DNA of 12,794 bases from Asparagopsis taxiformis (GCA_030407315.1 JALQPE010001291.1:1-12794), one strand, 5' to 3'; counted from the first letter of the stretch, positions 1 through 9,208 are shown. The notes: generated by a model from the letters alone, not told the origin. Made by a program: numbers and translations.

Positions 1-721
1 TCCCTCTGCCACAGGATATTCCTCAAAGTGCACAGATACTTCGACTTCGAACTGGAAAAAATGGTAGAGTTCAAAAAACAGGAAATACTCAACCTGGACT
101 TCGCAGAGGAAACCAAGTACGCAGTGGATTACGATCTGGTCAACATCAGCGAGTCCATCAATCAATTCCATTTAGGAGACAGGAAATTCGACCATCAGTT
201 CGTCATAGAGCTATGGAAGAAATTCGAAATCGAGGGGTCACCCTAAATTGAGGACTTCCTGAGCGAGAAGGAAGCAGATGAGTCAGTGTACTCCAACATC
301 CTGAGGGCATTCTTCGGAAGTAATTAATGGTGATATCATAGAAAAGGAGAAGATCAAAGAAGTGCTGTCCATCTACACTCCTCACACCAAGGTCAGCTAT
401 GAAGTCATGAAAATGGAATATGACTATGAGACTGCAGGATCCCTCATTGAAGTGTTCGAGAGCAACCCAAGCACCGAAGCCCATAATGAAGACACCAACA
501 ACCTAGAACCCAGAGTGCTCCTGCTGTGCTACACTGAGCATAGCTACAAGATTCACTACCTATGTGCTTACCTCCTTCATCAAATTGGGTATAAAGTGTG
601 TCTGATCGGCAAGGAACACAGGTACTCGGACCTATAGAGCTACTTGAACAAGACACTCAGAGCTGAGCCTGAACCGAGAAAGTCCAGGGCTCTCGATGAT
701 GACTCGGATTTTGACAACTGA
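1..721 (+). CDS. unrecognised protein, 3' part of gene (5' end outside window)
   Basis: I do not recognise this family. The frame is open from the first base, so the start lies upstream. A TAA at 244-246 and a TAG at 635-637 are read as Gln, and the gene ends at TGA 719-721. Between 319 and 342 the frame changes; removing a 22-nt GT-AG intron (320-341) joins FFG to KKEKIKEVL and leaves 232 codons plus stop. The protein is charged and probably soluble. It has an acidic middle (around EVFESNPSTEAHNEDTNN), then a hydrophobic segment starting PRVLLLCYTEHSYKIHY that looks like a buried strand-helix unit, and ends in an acidic tail DDDSDFDN. No signal peptide or membrane helix is visible in the part present. 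It converges on the next gene with only 35 nt between the two stops. Coding status is well supported; function is unknown. Confidence 0.75.
320..341 (+). other. 22-nt spliceosomal intron
   Basis: It begins GTAATTAATG and ends ATCATAG. Its removal restores one open frame across the only frame change in this gene. The alternative is a single +1 frame change with no intron, because both frames are open for a short stretch here. It is 2 nt longer than the 20-nt introns that dominate the window. Confidence 0.6.
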
Positions 722-756
722 GCACTATGATTTATCATCACTCATTATTCATGATA
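722..756. other. 35-nt spacer between convergent genes
   Basis: The TGA of the upstream plus-strand gene is at 719-721 and the TGA of the minus-strand gene is at 757-759. Both 3' UTRs and poly(A) sites must overlap the neighbour or be extremely short. No terminator or poly(A) motif is recognised. Confidence 0.6.
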
Positions 757-1748
757 TCAGAGATGCTTCTTCACTGAAACCTTTTGAATCCTGGGTCTCG
801 ATGAACTTGTCTTTAGTGTCTTGTTGAATGTCTTGGCTATATTTTCACAGTTTTATTTATCCATAATCTGGCTTCTGTCTAGTTTCTGTGCTTCTCCGAT
901 GTTCTGACTCCTGTTTAACACTGTCTTAATGTTGGTCTTCTTCGTTTTTGAGTTCTTCATGTTACTGTTTGGTTTCCTTCCTTTCACTGATATGATATCC
1001 TTGACTTTTCCTCGATCGATATTGACTGATGAGGATGCTCCTTTCTCGATATTGGCTTTATCTTCATAAAGGGAGTTCGTCTGCACCTGACTAAGTGCAG
1101 TATCTGGTGACTTGGATACCATTCTCTCTGTGCTTTTCAATGCTGTTTTCAATCTTGATACGTTCTTGTTGAGCAGTGGAATCCTCTTGGCGGTGCCTTC
1201 TTCGGCATCCAGGTTTTTTCGACATGCTGTTATATTGAGTTTCTTTCCTCCATTTGAGTGCTTCGAGTGGCTTCGATTGTGTATGCTCCTGTCTCTCGTG
1301 TACATTTCTGTTTTGTATCTGACTTCTTCTTCGTTCTTCTTGAGTTTCACCTTCAGCTTAAACCTGCTTCTTTCCTGATTCTAAATGAGTCCTTCACTTT
1401 GTTCTTCTCGATCATTATTCAATCGAATTTCATACTTTCCCTCACCTTTTACCTTCTTCATCAGTCTTTCTTTACTCGGGTTCCTTAAATTCTCTTAGTT
1501 TAGCCCATCATCATTGCTGTCTTCTGAGTCATTTGAGTTTGTTCTTGGGAACACATAGTCCTGGTTCATCCTTGATTGAGCATACCTGAATTAAGTCCAT
1601 TGTACTTGGCTTATATGCAGATTTTGAGTTCCTCAATCGCATTGCTCATGAGTTTCTTTGACGAGCTTGATGCTTCATATTGTTCAATATTGTGGTGAAG
1701 TCTCTTCAGCAACTGATCTCTTTCAACCTACTCATCAGTTTTGGACAT
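757..1748 (-). CDS. lysine/serine-rich protein of unknown function
   Basis: The start is ATG at 1746-1748 (MSKTDEQVERDQLLKRL) and the stop is TGA at 757-759. Several TAA/TAG codons (for example at 853, 1381 and 1495) are read as Gln. One 20-nt intron (1586-1605) must be removed; 323 codons plus stop remain. The N-terminus (residues 1 to about 50) is a predicted amphipathic helix rich in E, K, L and Q. It is followed by an acidic low-complexity stretch (NSDNSESDDSNDDG), then a long basic, disordered region with many KK and RS pairs. No catalytic motif, signal peptide or membrane segment is seen. The composition suggests a nuclear or RNA/DNA-associated protein, but that is inference only. It is divergent from the zinc-finger gene to its right, sharing a 157-nt AT-rich promoter region. 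Confidence 0.72.
1586..1605 (-). other. 20-nt intron
   Basis: On the coding strand it reads GTACAATGGACTTAATTCAG. Without its removal the frame runs into TGA (1633-1635 region in the alternative phase). With it, the join gives ...CIQAKYAQSRMNQDY... and an uninterrupted frame. It shares the 3' half TTAATTCAG with the intron at 10780-10799. Confidence 0.75.
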
Positions 1749-1905
1749 TAACAGATTAGATCGTTGGTAATATTAAAGTTATAACCTCAATGTCTATTAC
1801 CTTATAGCGACCCATTTATCATGAATTATAAGAGCCCAGACCCAACTCAGAAATAATCGGATTTAGCATTTATGCGAAGATAATTAATAATAGTCTTGTA
1901 AGACA
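1749..1905. promoter_or_regulatory. bidirectional AT-rich intergenic/promoter region
   Basis: This 157-nt stretch separates two divergent genes, so it should hold both promoters. It is AT-rich, with TAATTAATAATA about 20 to 40 nt before the rightward ATG. No defined factor site or RNA gene is recognised. Confidence 0.5.
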
Positions 1906-3434
1906 ATGAGTGACAAAGAGACTGACTCATGGCGATGTGAATAATGTGGATTCGATAACTCTGCCTTGATGCCTGTTTGTGAGATGTGTGACACTGCTCG
2001 AAGTTCTAAGTAGAAGTTGAGAGGACATGAACCAGTTTCGAAGGAGGACCCATCGATCGAGAAGGCTGGATTCCGATGTTTGAAGTGTGAATACTTGAGC
2101 CCTGTGTTCTTGACAGTGTGTCAGAACTGTGGGGAGAGGCCATATCTACTTGACGACCCGAAGGACCCTAAGGCTGATGAGAGGGAAACTGAACCTGCTC
2201 TTAAATCTGATTCAATGGTGGTATGTCTGAGCTGTGACAATGACAATGACCCATCTAACACAGTGTGTCTGTTCTGTGATAAGCCCCTCCCAGCCATCAA
2301 GAAAGAAGGAATCCAGATTAATGTCAGTATTGCCATATGAGAGTGAGGAGTGACATCCTGGTTTCCCATTAAAGGGACTGCCTGGCTTCAATGAAACTCC
2401 TATAGGACAACTATGGAGTATCCTATGCTAGAATGTGCGGGTTCTGCTTTGAAAGAATCAACAAGGAAGAGTACGAAGGACATGGATTCACCTGTGAAGC
2501 CAGGCACAAATTCTACAATGACAACCCTACCTTCGAAAGAATGACCAAACTGCAGATCGATGCCATCAAGTACATGCATGAGAAATCGGAGAAGTACCAT
2601 AACGATGCAGAGGCACACCTCATATCCAGGATCAAGTCACTAGGATACAAGATCGAAGATCTGGAGAACCTCTACCACTATATTGTCAACTATGCCCCCA
2701 TTATCATCCACATGCATGCCAACACACACATGCAGTTTTTCGTGAAGGACACCCATTACAGGAACCAGTTCGAGACTGCCAAGTCCTCAGGAGCACTGAG
2801 CAGAGATATAAGGACAGGATGGGAAAATAGGATGTTCGACCACAGGCACAGCCATGCCAGTGATTTCGAGAGAGTGAAATATGGGACTATCAACTTCACC
2901 AACGATCCCAAAGGAGTGACTGCCTGCTCAGGATACGGACAGTCCTACTTCCTGCTCAAGGAACACGTGAGAGACAGGTGCACTCTCACGGATATGGATT
3001 CAGGATCAGATGCAGCCACCATAGGCACATTCAGGTTCTGCTATCACGTACTAGACAAGTTCACAGCCAACGAACTCAAGGGAGCACTAGAGGGAGCCAA
3101 AGCCAAGGAAGTAGAGTCCACAGGAATCATCTTATCCTACAAAGAAATACAGATACACGGGCCAGTCGAGTTCAAGAAAGACATACAGACAGTCTATGCC
3201 AACACTAGGGAACTAGGAGATCCCAAAATCAAAACAATGGTTGAAGAATTTGCCAAAAACAACGATGTCCCATTAGAAATAGTCGGAAAGCCCCTGATGA
3301 AAGGGCATATGGGTGTAGGAATGGGAGAAATGGCGCATTACGAAGAAGGGATGTATGAGGGTGAATATTATGAAGAAGATGAAGGAGAGTATGACGATGA
3401 AGAAATGGAAGAAGATTATTACGACTAACTATGA
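1906..3434 (+). CDS. three RanBP2-type zinc fingers + two UBZ-like fingers + DUF3626-like domain
   Basis: The start is ATG 1906 and the stop TGA 3432-3434 (about 509 aa). Three RanBP2/NZF-type fingers, each C-x2-C-x10-C-x2-C, lie at about residues 11-28 (preceded by W), 58-75 and 107-124. They are followed by two C-x2-C-x11-H-x3-C fingers starting CQYC and CGFC (nt 2322-2381 and about 2436-2495), the spacing of ubiquitin-binding UBZ fingers. The remainder matches the DUF3626 pattern as I remember it: a HMHANTH strand, YRNQFETAKSSG, a W-x2-R-M-F segment, KYGTINF, SGYGQSYFLL, and a late IQIHGPVEF. The C-terminus is acidic (EEDEGEYDDEEMEEDYYD). The frame is single except for a -1 change between 2280 and 2321, where no GT-AG intron preserves both finger 3 and the first UBZ-like finger. 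A shorter gene ending at TGA 2338 would cut through that finger. NZF and UBZ fingers commonly bind ubiquitin; DUF3626 has no known function to me. Confidence 0.8.
2280..2321 (+). other. -1 frame break inside the zinc-finger/DUF3626 gene
   Basis: Upstream codons are in the frame of ATG 1906 through finger 3 (last Cys at about residue 124). Downstream codons are in the -1 frame from the Cys codon at 2322. The downstream frame has TGA at 2277-2279, so the switch must fall after it. One missing base or a -1 frameshift both fit. Confidence 0.7.
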
Positions 3435-3455
3435 TCAATTTTGGATATGATTTTG
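3435..3455. other. 21-nt spacer between convergent genes
   Basis: The zinc-finger gene stops at 3434 and the minus-strand membrane-protein gene stops at TGA 3456-3458. Nothing is recognised in the spacer. Confidence 0.55.
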
Positions 3456-4881
3456 TCAAGATTCAGTAGCCAGTTGCAGAGAATTAGATAGGCCCCTCTT
3501 TTCAGGAACAGAGACTGTATTCAGACTTTCAGGAATCGTCTCCTGGCTCTGACTTAAGTTTGAAACCAGAGTCAGGTTATCAGTTCGATTAGAAGACTAC
3601 TTCTGCTTCAATTAGATCCGTTATTCATAAGAGGCTATCCAAAAGCGATAAAATTTGATTGTAAAGCCACTTATTATTCCATTGAGTAAAAGTAGAAGGA
3701 GAATAAGGAATGATTTCTGGAAGGTTACTTGTTGAAAATGGAGCGTTGGATAGTAGTTGGCAAGGAACAGCAGTGACAGAACAATGATATGAGAGTGAGT
3801 CAGGTATGACAGATATTTCAGTTGGAGTATATTCTTTAAAGTAGTCGAATCCTATGGTGACTAACTCTTTCTTTCCTGCTTTTCGAACTCATAATTGTTC
3901 CTGATGCAGCATAAGCATTGCCCTACGATCGACATTGAAGAAAAGACGAAGTACAATAATCCTTTCTCAAAGTATGCTGCAGGTATCCAGAAGAAGAATA
4001 AGCTGAGAGCCAGCAAGAGCAAGTAGATAATAGTCTCATCCATGGCTTTATCTGGATTGCGATTGCATGTTATAAAGTAGAGCTGTACAAGTGATTCGAA
4101 GAGGAAAGACAATGAAGACGAGTAAAGCCATCACTGTACATAGAACACAAAGGAAGTTGAATGCGACAGAAAAGTTCTGATTGAAGTAGTCCTCACACTC
4201 CTAATTTGAGATGATGCTTCCTAATTCCTTCTCAGGCACGTAGAATAAGGCTGTTATTCGAAAAACAGTTTGTCTTCCTAGAATCACAAGTATTAAACTC
4301 AGATTGAGGAGGTCTGTTAGAAGGGTACCTAAGAAAGTAGTTTTCTTAATTTTGCCATACTCAAACTGTCCTGTTTTTTTGAGTCTATTGAGGGTAAAAA
4401 GGACTATCGAAACTATGAGACAAAACGCTGGGAGCACATATTCATGCTGGACTGAACAGAAGCTTGCTTCGAATTTATTAGGGATGACAAGCTTGACAAA
4501 CCAGTTCACTCCAACTTTAGATGATCGAATTATACTCACCCTTGCTTCTTTCTTTTCTTCAGTTGTATGTCCTTAAATAGTACTTTGATATAAGGAGAAT
4601 CCTACTAGACTTTATTTCTCTCTTTGGAACACATGCTGTACTACTTCAGATTGTTAATTGGTTTCAGACGTTGAATCTGCTTTGGTAAGAGTTACTTCAA
4701 TCTAACTTGGCTTGACTATGACTGCATACTTGTATTCCCTTTGCTCTCGATCATATGGTGCATTCGGTTTTGAACCAATAACTCCTCCTACACATTAACC
4801 CTCGAACTCATCTTCGACAAACCAGTCGAAACTATTTGCTCTCAGGACATTAACCATCAGAAGCAGGAGTGCGGTCTTCAT
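3456..4881 (-). CDS. seven-helix membrane protein with signal peptide (GPCR- or GOST-like topology)
   Basis: The start is ATG 4879-4881 with a clear signal peptide (MKTALLLLMVNVLRA). About 130 polar residues follow as the likely lumenal/extracellular domain. Seven hydrophobic segments follow: around YVLPAFCLIVSIVLFTL, FLGTLLTDLLNLSLILVILG, FSVAFNFLCVLCTVMALL, ETIIYLLLLALSLFFFW, LLYFVFSSMSIVGQC, IIVLSLLFLANYY, and FLILLLLLLNGIISG. A hydrophilic Q/S-rich tail of about 65 residues runs to TGA 3456-3458. UAR codons at 4201, 3861 and others are read as Gln. One frame change after segment 3 is repaired by a 28-nt intron (4083-4110), giving 465 aa; a one-base insertion would also fit. Signal peptide, long ectodomain and seven helices match secretin/adhesion-type or GOST-type receptors, but no family signature is recognised. 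Confidence 0.68.
4083..4110 (-). other. probable 28-nt intron (37-nt variant to 4119 possible)
   Basis: On the coding strand it starts GTCTTTCCTC and ends CTTGTACAG. Removal joins ALLVFI to LYFITCNRN and restores the frame. A 37-nt version using an upstream GT gives the same phase. Because it is longer than the other introns, a one-base insertion in the T-rich stretch remains a fair alternative. Confidence 0.4.
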
Positions 4882-4958
4882 ACCTTATTATTAATATTGG
4901 TTAATTAATCACATAGAATGAAGAGAAGTAGCAATAAAATAATCAGTAATAGACACCC
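4882..4958. promoter_or_regulatory. 77-nt AT-rich spacer upstream of membrane-protein gene
   Basis: It lies between the ATG of the seven-helix gene and the stop of the next minus-strand gene, and contains TTATTATTAATATTGG and TTAATTAA. It is presumably the promoter of the former; no specific motif is recognised. Confidence 0.4.
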
Positions 4959-5526
4959 TCAGATATTTTATATTTAGTATAGTTCAGCAAAACAGTCCTC
5001 ATCCAGAAGAGCATCTTACTCTTCAGTTTCATCTTCAAAGCAGTCCTAATCAAAATATAACTCATCCAGTATTTATTCATGGGCAATATTTAGCTATAAG
5101 GTTGAGTTATTGACACCTGGCACCATCAGTTCGGCAGTTGCATTCTGAGTGCTTACCTGCTCTAATTTTGCTTCAGTATTGGTTTCATTAATGAGGACAA
5201 AGGTGTTATTTTATTTGGCTTTATTGCTAGGATAGAGCCTTTAAAGCTATAGAATATCTGCTAGACGGCCATCGGCTGATATTTGAAGTTAGTTGGTAAA
5301 TTGATATCGTTCCCTGGATAAGACTCTTCGTACATATGTTGGTTTTGTTCATTGATGAATTTTCTTCACATAGACTGAGTTCGTTGAGAGTTGCCTCATT
5401 TATGCCCCCATATGGCGTGATGAGTTCGATCCCAATGCAACCTACTACGCTAGACATAGCCATGGATGCTTCCCAGAGAGCAAGGAAGCTCATGAGAGCC
5501 CAAATCGGGTGGATTGGCTGAGTCAT
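4959..5526 (-). CDS. small secreted acidic protein, unknown function
   Basis: The start is ATG 5524-5526. The first 30 residues contain a hydrophobic core (WALMSFLALWEASMAM) compatible with a signal peptide or N-terminal anchor. Several N-x-S/T sequons follow (NSS, NKT, NIS, NNT, NET, NAT, NNS), supporting an extracellular product. The C-terminal third is acidic with paired cysteines in a repeated pattern (DQDCFEDE and DEDCFAEL). It ends at TGA 4959-4961, about 180 aa. The frame changes once around 5240-5266. Either a 28-nt intron (5239-5266) or a 20-nt intron (5247-5266) plus a -1 change in an A-run restores it; the 20-nt version fits the local intron length. I do not recognise the family. 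It sits between two other secretory genes on the same strand. Confidence 0.62.
5247..5266 (-). other. probable 20-nt intron
   Basis: On the coding strand it reads GTCTAGCAGATATTCTATAG, GT-AG with a TAG acceptor. Alone it leaves a further -1 change before NNTFVLINET. Using the later acceptor (intron 5239-5266, 28 nt) restores the frame in one step. The donor is the same in both models. Confidence 0.45.
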
Positions 5527-5613
5527 TGTGTTCCTACTTTATCGAATATATTGCTGTCGGATCAGAACCAATAAAACTAATCTGACTTAAGGTTCAACCA
5601 GTAAATATACATA
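5527..5613. promoter_or_regulatory. 87-nt spacer, probable promoter
   Basis: It separates two minus-strand genes (stop TGA 5614-5616 on the right, ATG 5524-5526 on the left). It is moderately AT-rich and no recognised element is seen. Confidence 0.35.
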
Positions 5614-6246
5614 TCAGGGAAATTGTACAGTACCCAACTGATGCTCATAGGTCTTCAGTTTGTTTATCTCTTCTTCTGCCTGTTCTGCTTTCTATTCAGT
5701 TTATTCTTTGAGGATGCATTCCTTCCGTACTCTCTTGATGATGGTCTCTGCAACGATATTGCCCTCAGCTACCTTTGGATCATATGCTTCTTCGAGTTCC
5801 ATTTGGGTTATTCTTTTGCTGACTGGTTTCAGTTTATTGAGGCATTATTCATCGCAGGTCATCGATGAGTCCTCCTTCTGTATATCGAACACCACCCCCT
5901 GTACACACTTCTCTAGATCTTTGAAGCTGATCGCACTGTTGTAGTCTAGGTCACATCTGTCAACCAAACAAGCAATGAACTATTGAGAGTGAATGGCATT
6001 GTCCTTCCAGACTCTCCAGCACTCACCATTATGGATGTTCTTCTCCTCTTCTTCGAAAGTGCAGCTCAATTTGGATATCTCCTTCAAGCAGGGAGACTCT
6101 GTGTCCTGACAATCAGCAGGAAGCCTATTCCCGCATTCAGGCATGTTATCGACAAAACACTGGTATGCTTCACCTGAGGAGTAGAACTCTTGAGTGAACC
6201 CCTGGCCAATGCTCCCTATTGTTATGGCAGTGAGTAGTTTCTTCAT
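5614..6246 (-). CDS. secreted EF-hand protein with C-terminal coiled coil
   Basis: The start is ATG 6244-6246 (MKKLLTAITIGSIGQGFTQE), a good signal peptide; an upstream TTG is not a likely start. The frame is continuous to TGA 5614-5616 (210 aa) with UAR read as Gln, including TAG at 5980-5982, and needs no intron. The first half carries many cysteines (YQCF, PECG, ADCQ, SPCL, LSCTF, GECW). Around the middle is a 12-residue EF-hand-type loop, DLDYNSAISFKD, with Asp/Asp/Asn at positions 1, 3 and 5 and Ile at position 8. It is bracketed by cysteines in the entering and leaving helices (FIACLVDRC ... LEKCV). A CDEC pair follows, then a long E/K/Q-rich helix. The arrangement recalls extracellular calcium-binding modules with disulfide-braced EF-hands (SPARC-like), but homology is not established. 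Role unknown. Confidence 0.75.
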
Positions 6247-6377
6247 GTCGGTCAATTACGTGTTGATTGGATAATTGTTATGAGTTTTGAGCAGATGGAT
6301 TGAAATTTGAGTCGATGTAATCAACTTGAACTGGGGGTATAAGTGCTGCCGAATTAAACTGGTTATAATAATTCGGA
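6247..6377. promoter_or_regulatory. 131-nt divergent intergenic/promoter region
   Basis: It lies between divergent ATGs (6246 minus, 6378 plus). A GGGGGTATAAG stretch occurs about 45 nt before the rightward ATG and could be a TATA-like element, by resemblance only. Confidence 0.35.
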
Positions 6378-6806
6378 ATGGAGAACGTAGCCGACAAGTG
6401 CTACCTAGGGATGGCCCTATAGGAGACCATCCAGGAACTTAACCTCACCAAGGAGAAAGATGGCATCATGGACGTCTACAGAACAGTCTTCAAAAGGAAA
6501 CATCTGGAGTATCAGGCCAAGTTCACCACCACAGCCACTGCACGAGCAGAGTTCCTGGTAGAGAATGAGTACCCCATCGACTCCAACACCCGTGAAGACA
6601 AGAACAACGAAAAACAGTACTATAGAGCCATACTCTACAAACCCAACTTCAGTTTCGGAAAAACAAATGAACTCAGCAAGGGCAAAGAGTTCGTACTGGT
6701 CGAAGGGTACTCCACCAACGAAGACCCCAAACGCAAGAACACCAACAAAAGCAGGAGTCACAAGGACAAGGGCTCCACTCCCCACAAAAAAAGGAAGAAA
6801 GAGTGA
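6378..6806 (+). CDS. probable divergent TFIIA gamma (small) subunit
   Basis: The start is ATG 6378 and the stop TGA 6804-6806 (142 aa). One TAG (about 6423) is read as Gln; there is no intron. Residues 8 to 21 (CYLGMALQETIQEL) resemble the TFIIA gamma N-terminal helix (a T-L-G-x-x-L-Q-E-x-x-x-E-L pattern). The end of the globular part (TNELSKGKEFVLVEGY) resembles the last beta-strands of that family, where a TELIKVDKVKIVAC-type segment occurs. Between them is a longer charged insert (DSNTREDKNNEKQ). A basic tail (KRKNTNKSRSHKDKGSTP, then KKRKKE) looks like a nuclear localisation signal and is not usual for the family. TFIIA stabilises TBP on promoters in the nucleus. Similarity is by eye and modest; another small nuclear protein remains possible. 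Confidence 0.5.
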
Positions 6807-6968
6807 AACATTTCATGTTCCTCAATTTTGTATTATCATCACTTTCTATTCATCTCCGACTCACAGCTTAATCCATTTAAGTCTGAATCTAAGCAGCACG
6901 GCACCAATACTTCTACTCTATTCAAGTGTGAATATGGAATCGAACTGTTCAGACTTATCATCAAGCAT
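6807..6968. other. 162-nt convergent intergenic region
   Basis: It lies between the stop of the TFIIA-like gene and the stop of Kae1. It is longer than the other convergent spacers (13 to 35 nt). A 38-codon minus-strand frame starting just after the Kae1 stop is present but unsupported. No RNA gene is recognised. Confidence 0.4.
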
Positions 6969-8156
<1,188 letters not shown>

Positions 8157-8263
8157 AACGATTTGATATCTTAATATTTCTCTTATAGAGGGAGGAACTA
8201 AAGGAAGTCCAGATTAAATAGCACATAATATTAAATTAAATCAAGGGAGTTGGCAGAGTAGGA

Positions 8264-8307
8264 CCCTCTCAGCATGTTTATGGTGGCGAGAGTGTCGAAT
8301 GCGAGGG
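8264..8307 (+). other. possible hairpin (9 bp stem with 3-nt bulge)
   Basis: CCCTC (8264-8268) pairs with GAGGG (8303-8307), and GCAT (8272-8275) pairs with ATGC (8299-8302). TCA is bulged on the 5' side and the loop is 23 nt. It could be a small RNA or cruciform element, or chance. There is no family match. Confidence 0.3.
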
Positions 8308-8387
8308 CATACTTTAAAGTCAGACAGAATACTGATTTTAAATATACTGACCTGTATAAATCAGCTTGTTTTCGATTTCTAAGATAA

Positions 8388-8419
8388 AAGTTCGGTGTGA
8401 TTAAAGCTTAAGTTCGGTG
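8388..8419 (+). repeat. direct repeat AAGTTCGGTG x2 immediately before the CCCH gene start
   Basis: AAGTTCGGTG occurs at 8388-8397 and again at 8410-8419, directly abutting the ATG at 8420. A 10-nt exact repeat 22 nt apart at a start codon may be a 5' UTR or promoter element. Only this pair was noticed. Confidence 0.55.
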
Positions 8420-9087
8420 ATGAAAGTCCTCAACAGATGCTCCTACGTCGAGAAGGGTGCTCAGGACAATGGTGACTCATACTCCAAGGTTTTCAGAGCC
8501 AGGTACCAAGAGAAGTGCCACACCAAGGAGTGCAATCATTCCTTCGAGACAGAGGGAGACGAAGAAGGGGAAATTCAGCACCAATATCCGGTTGTTGGGA
8601 AGGAAGTAGTCAGCCAAGCCAACATATCAACCCCAAGGGCAAGTACGGCAACAGACGCTTTCAACAGAAGGAATTCTATCGGCCAAAACACGGAAATTAA
8701 ACCAATGGCTAAAATAAAGGAACACAAGGAGAACAAGGTGCACCACCGAAGAAACAGAAGAAAGTGGAACTGTGTCGAAACTTCCTGGATACCGGGAGCT
8801 GCCCATACTCGGAGATGTGCAAATTTGCACACGGTATCGAAGAGCTACTCCAGAATGAAGAACTCAGTTAAACCTTCAGAACCAAGAAATGCAAGACCTT
8901 CTACGACCATAGACAGTGCAGGTTTGGGGAAAGGTGCAACTTCAGACATGATGACCGGACCTTCGAGGATATTGTCAATCCTGAGAAGAAGACCAAGAAT
9001 AGACTTCGAGAGAAAATGCTGAACAACTACCCGGAACTGTTAATATAACTTCGAACAGAGTCCAAGGTGGTGTCCTTCCTCGACTGA
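8420..9087 (+). CDS. tandem CCCH zinc-finger protein, TTP/Tis11-like
   Basis: Two CCCH fingers of exact C-x8-C-x5-C-x3-H spacing lie near the C-terminus: CRNFLDTGSCPYSEMCKFAH (around nt 8773-8832) and CKTFYDHRQCRFGERCNFRH (around 8890-8950). Their linker is 19 residues, close to the 18 of tristetraprolin-type proteins, and each is preceded by a KKVEL or FRTKK lead-in like the family's YKTEL. Such proteins bind AU-rich or UA-rich mRNA 3' UTRs and control decay or translation. The fingers are in frame 1 and end at TGA 9085-9087. The start ATG (8420) is in frame 2. The switch lies between about 8480 and 8650. A 23-nt intron (GTTGTTGGGA...GTAGTCAG, 8590-8612) or a -1 break both join them, giving about 214 or 222 aa. 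The region before the fingers is G/N/Q-rich and disordered. TAA codons are read as Gln. Confidence 0.85.
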
Positions 9088-9208
9088 GCGATTCTTGACC
9101 AAGTGTGATAATTTAAATTCTGTGCATTTCCCACGATTTAAAAATGGAAATCATGTTAGCTTCAAATTAAATAACCAAATTTAATTATTCAGGTGCATTC
9201 AACTTAAA
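9088..9208. promoter_or_regulatory. 121-nt AT-rich spacer/promoter
   Basis: It lies between two plus-strand genes and contains ATTTAAATT-type and TTAAATAACC stretches. No specific element is recognised. Confidence 0.4.

Larger units (their letters stand above)
8157..8419. promoter_or_regulatory. 263-nt divergent intergenic region (longest in window)
   Basis: It lies between the Kae1 ATG (minus) and the CCCH gene ATG (plus). AT-rich flanks surround a more GC-rich core (about 8244-8310) that contains a possible hairpin. The last 32 nt contain a direct repeat. Presumably it holds both promoters. A tRNA fold was considered and does not work. Confidence 0.5.

Noticed and set aside
853..1378. Plus-strand frames rich in F, L and S opposite the lysine/serine-rich gene
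   Set aside because: They are the complement of Lys/Glu/Ser-rich codons on the minus strand, a typical antisense artefact.
2337..2340. ATGA stop/start overlap (also at 3431-3434 and 10105-10108) suggesting termination-reinitiation
   Set aside because: At the first site the Cys codons of the UBZ-like finger lie upstream of the ATG in the new frame, so the switch occurs earlier. The second is antisense to a real gene. The third may also be shifted earlier. The coincidence follows from A preceding TGA.
3431..3658. Plus-strand frame (MINFGYDFVKIQQPVAENQ...) overlapping the stop of the zinc-finger/DUF3626 gene as ATGA
   Set aside because: It reads well with UAR as Gln, but the minus strand here continues the seventh helix and tail of the membrane protein to TGA 3456-3458. 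Both cannot easily be real, and the minus frame links to a complete protein.
3625..3870. Minus-strand frame ELVTIGFDYFKEYTPTEIS ending at 3625, reachable by a 14-nt intron or -1 shift
   Set aside because: The unshifted frame is open past it and encodes two further hydrophobic helices of the same membrane protein, so no shift is needed.
6847..6968. 38-codon minus-strand frame directly after the Kae1 stop
   Set aside because: Short, no motif, and Kae1 already ends at its family's usual C-terminus; more likely 3' UTR.
8244..8316. tRNA-like segment (AGTTGGCAGAGT ... GTCGAAT)
   Set aside because: D-arm and T-arm stems do not pair and there is no acceptor stem.
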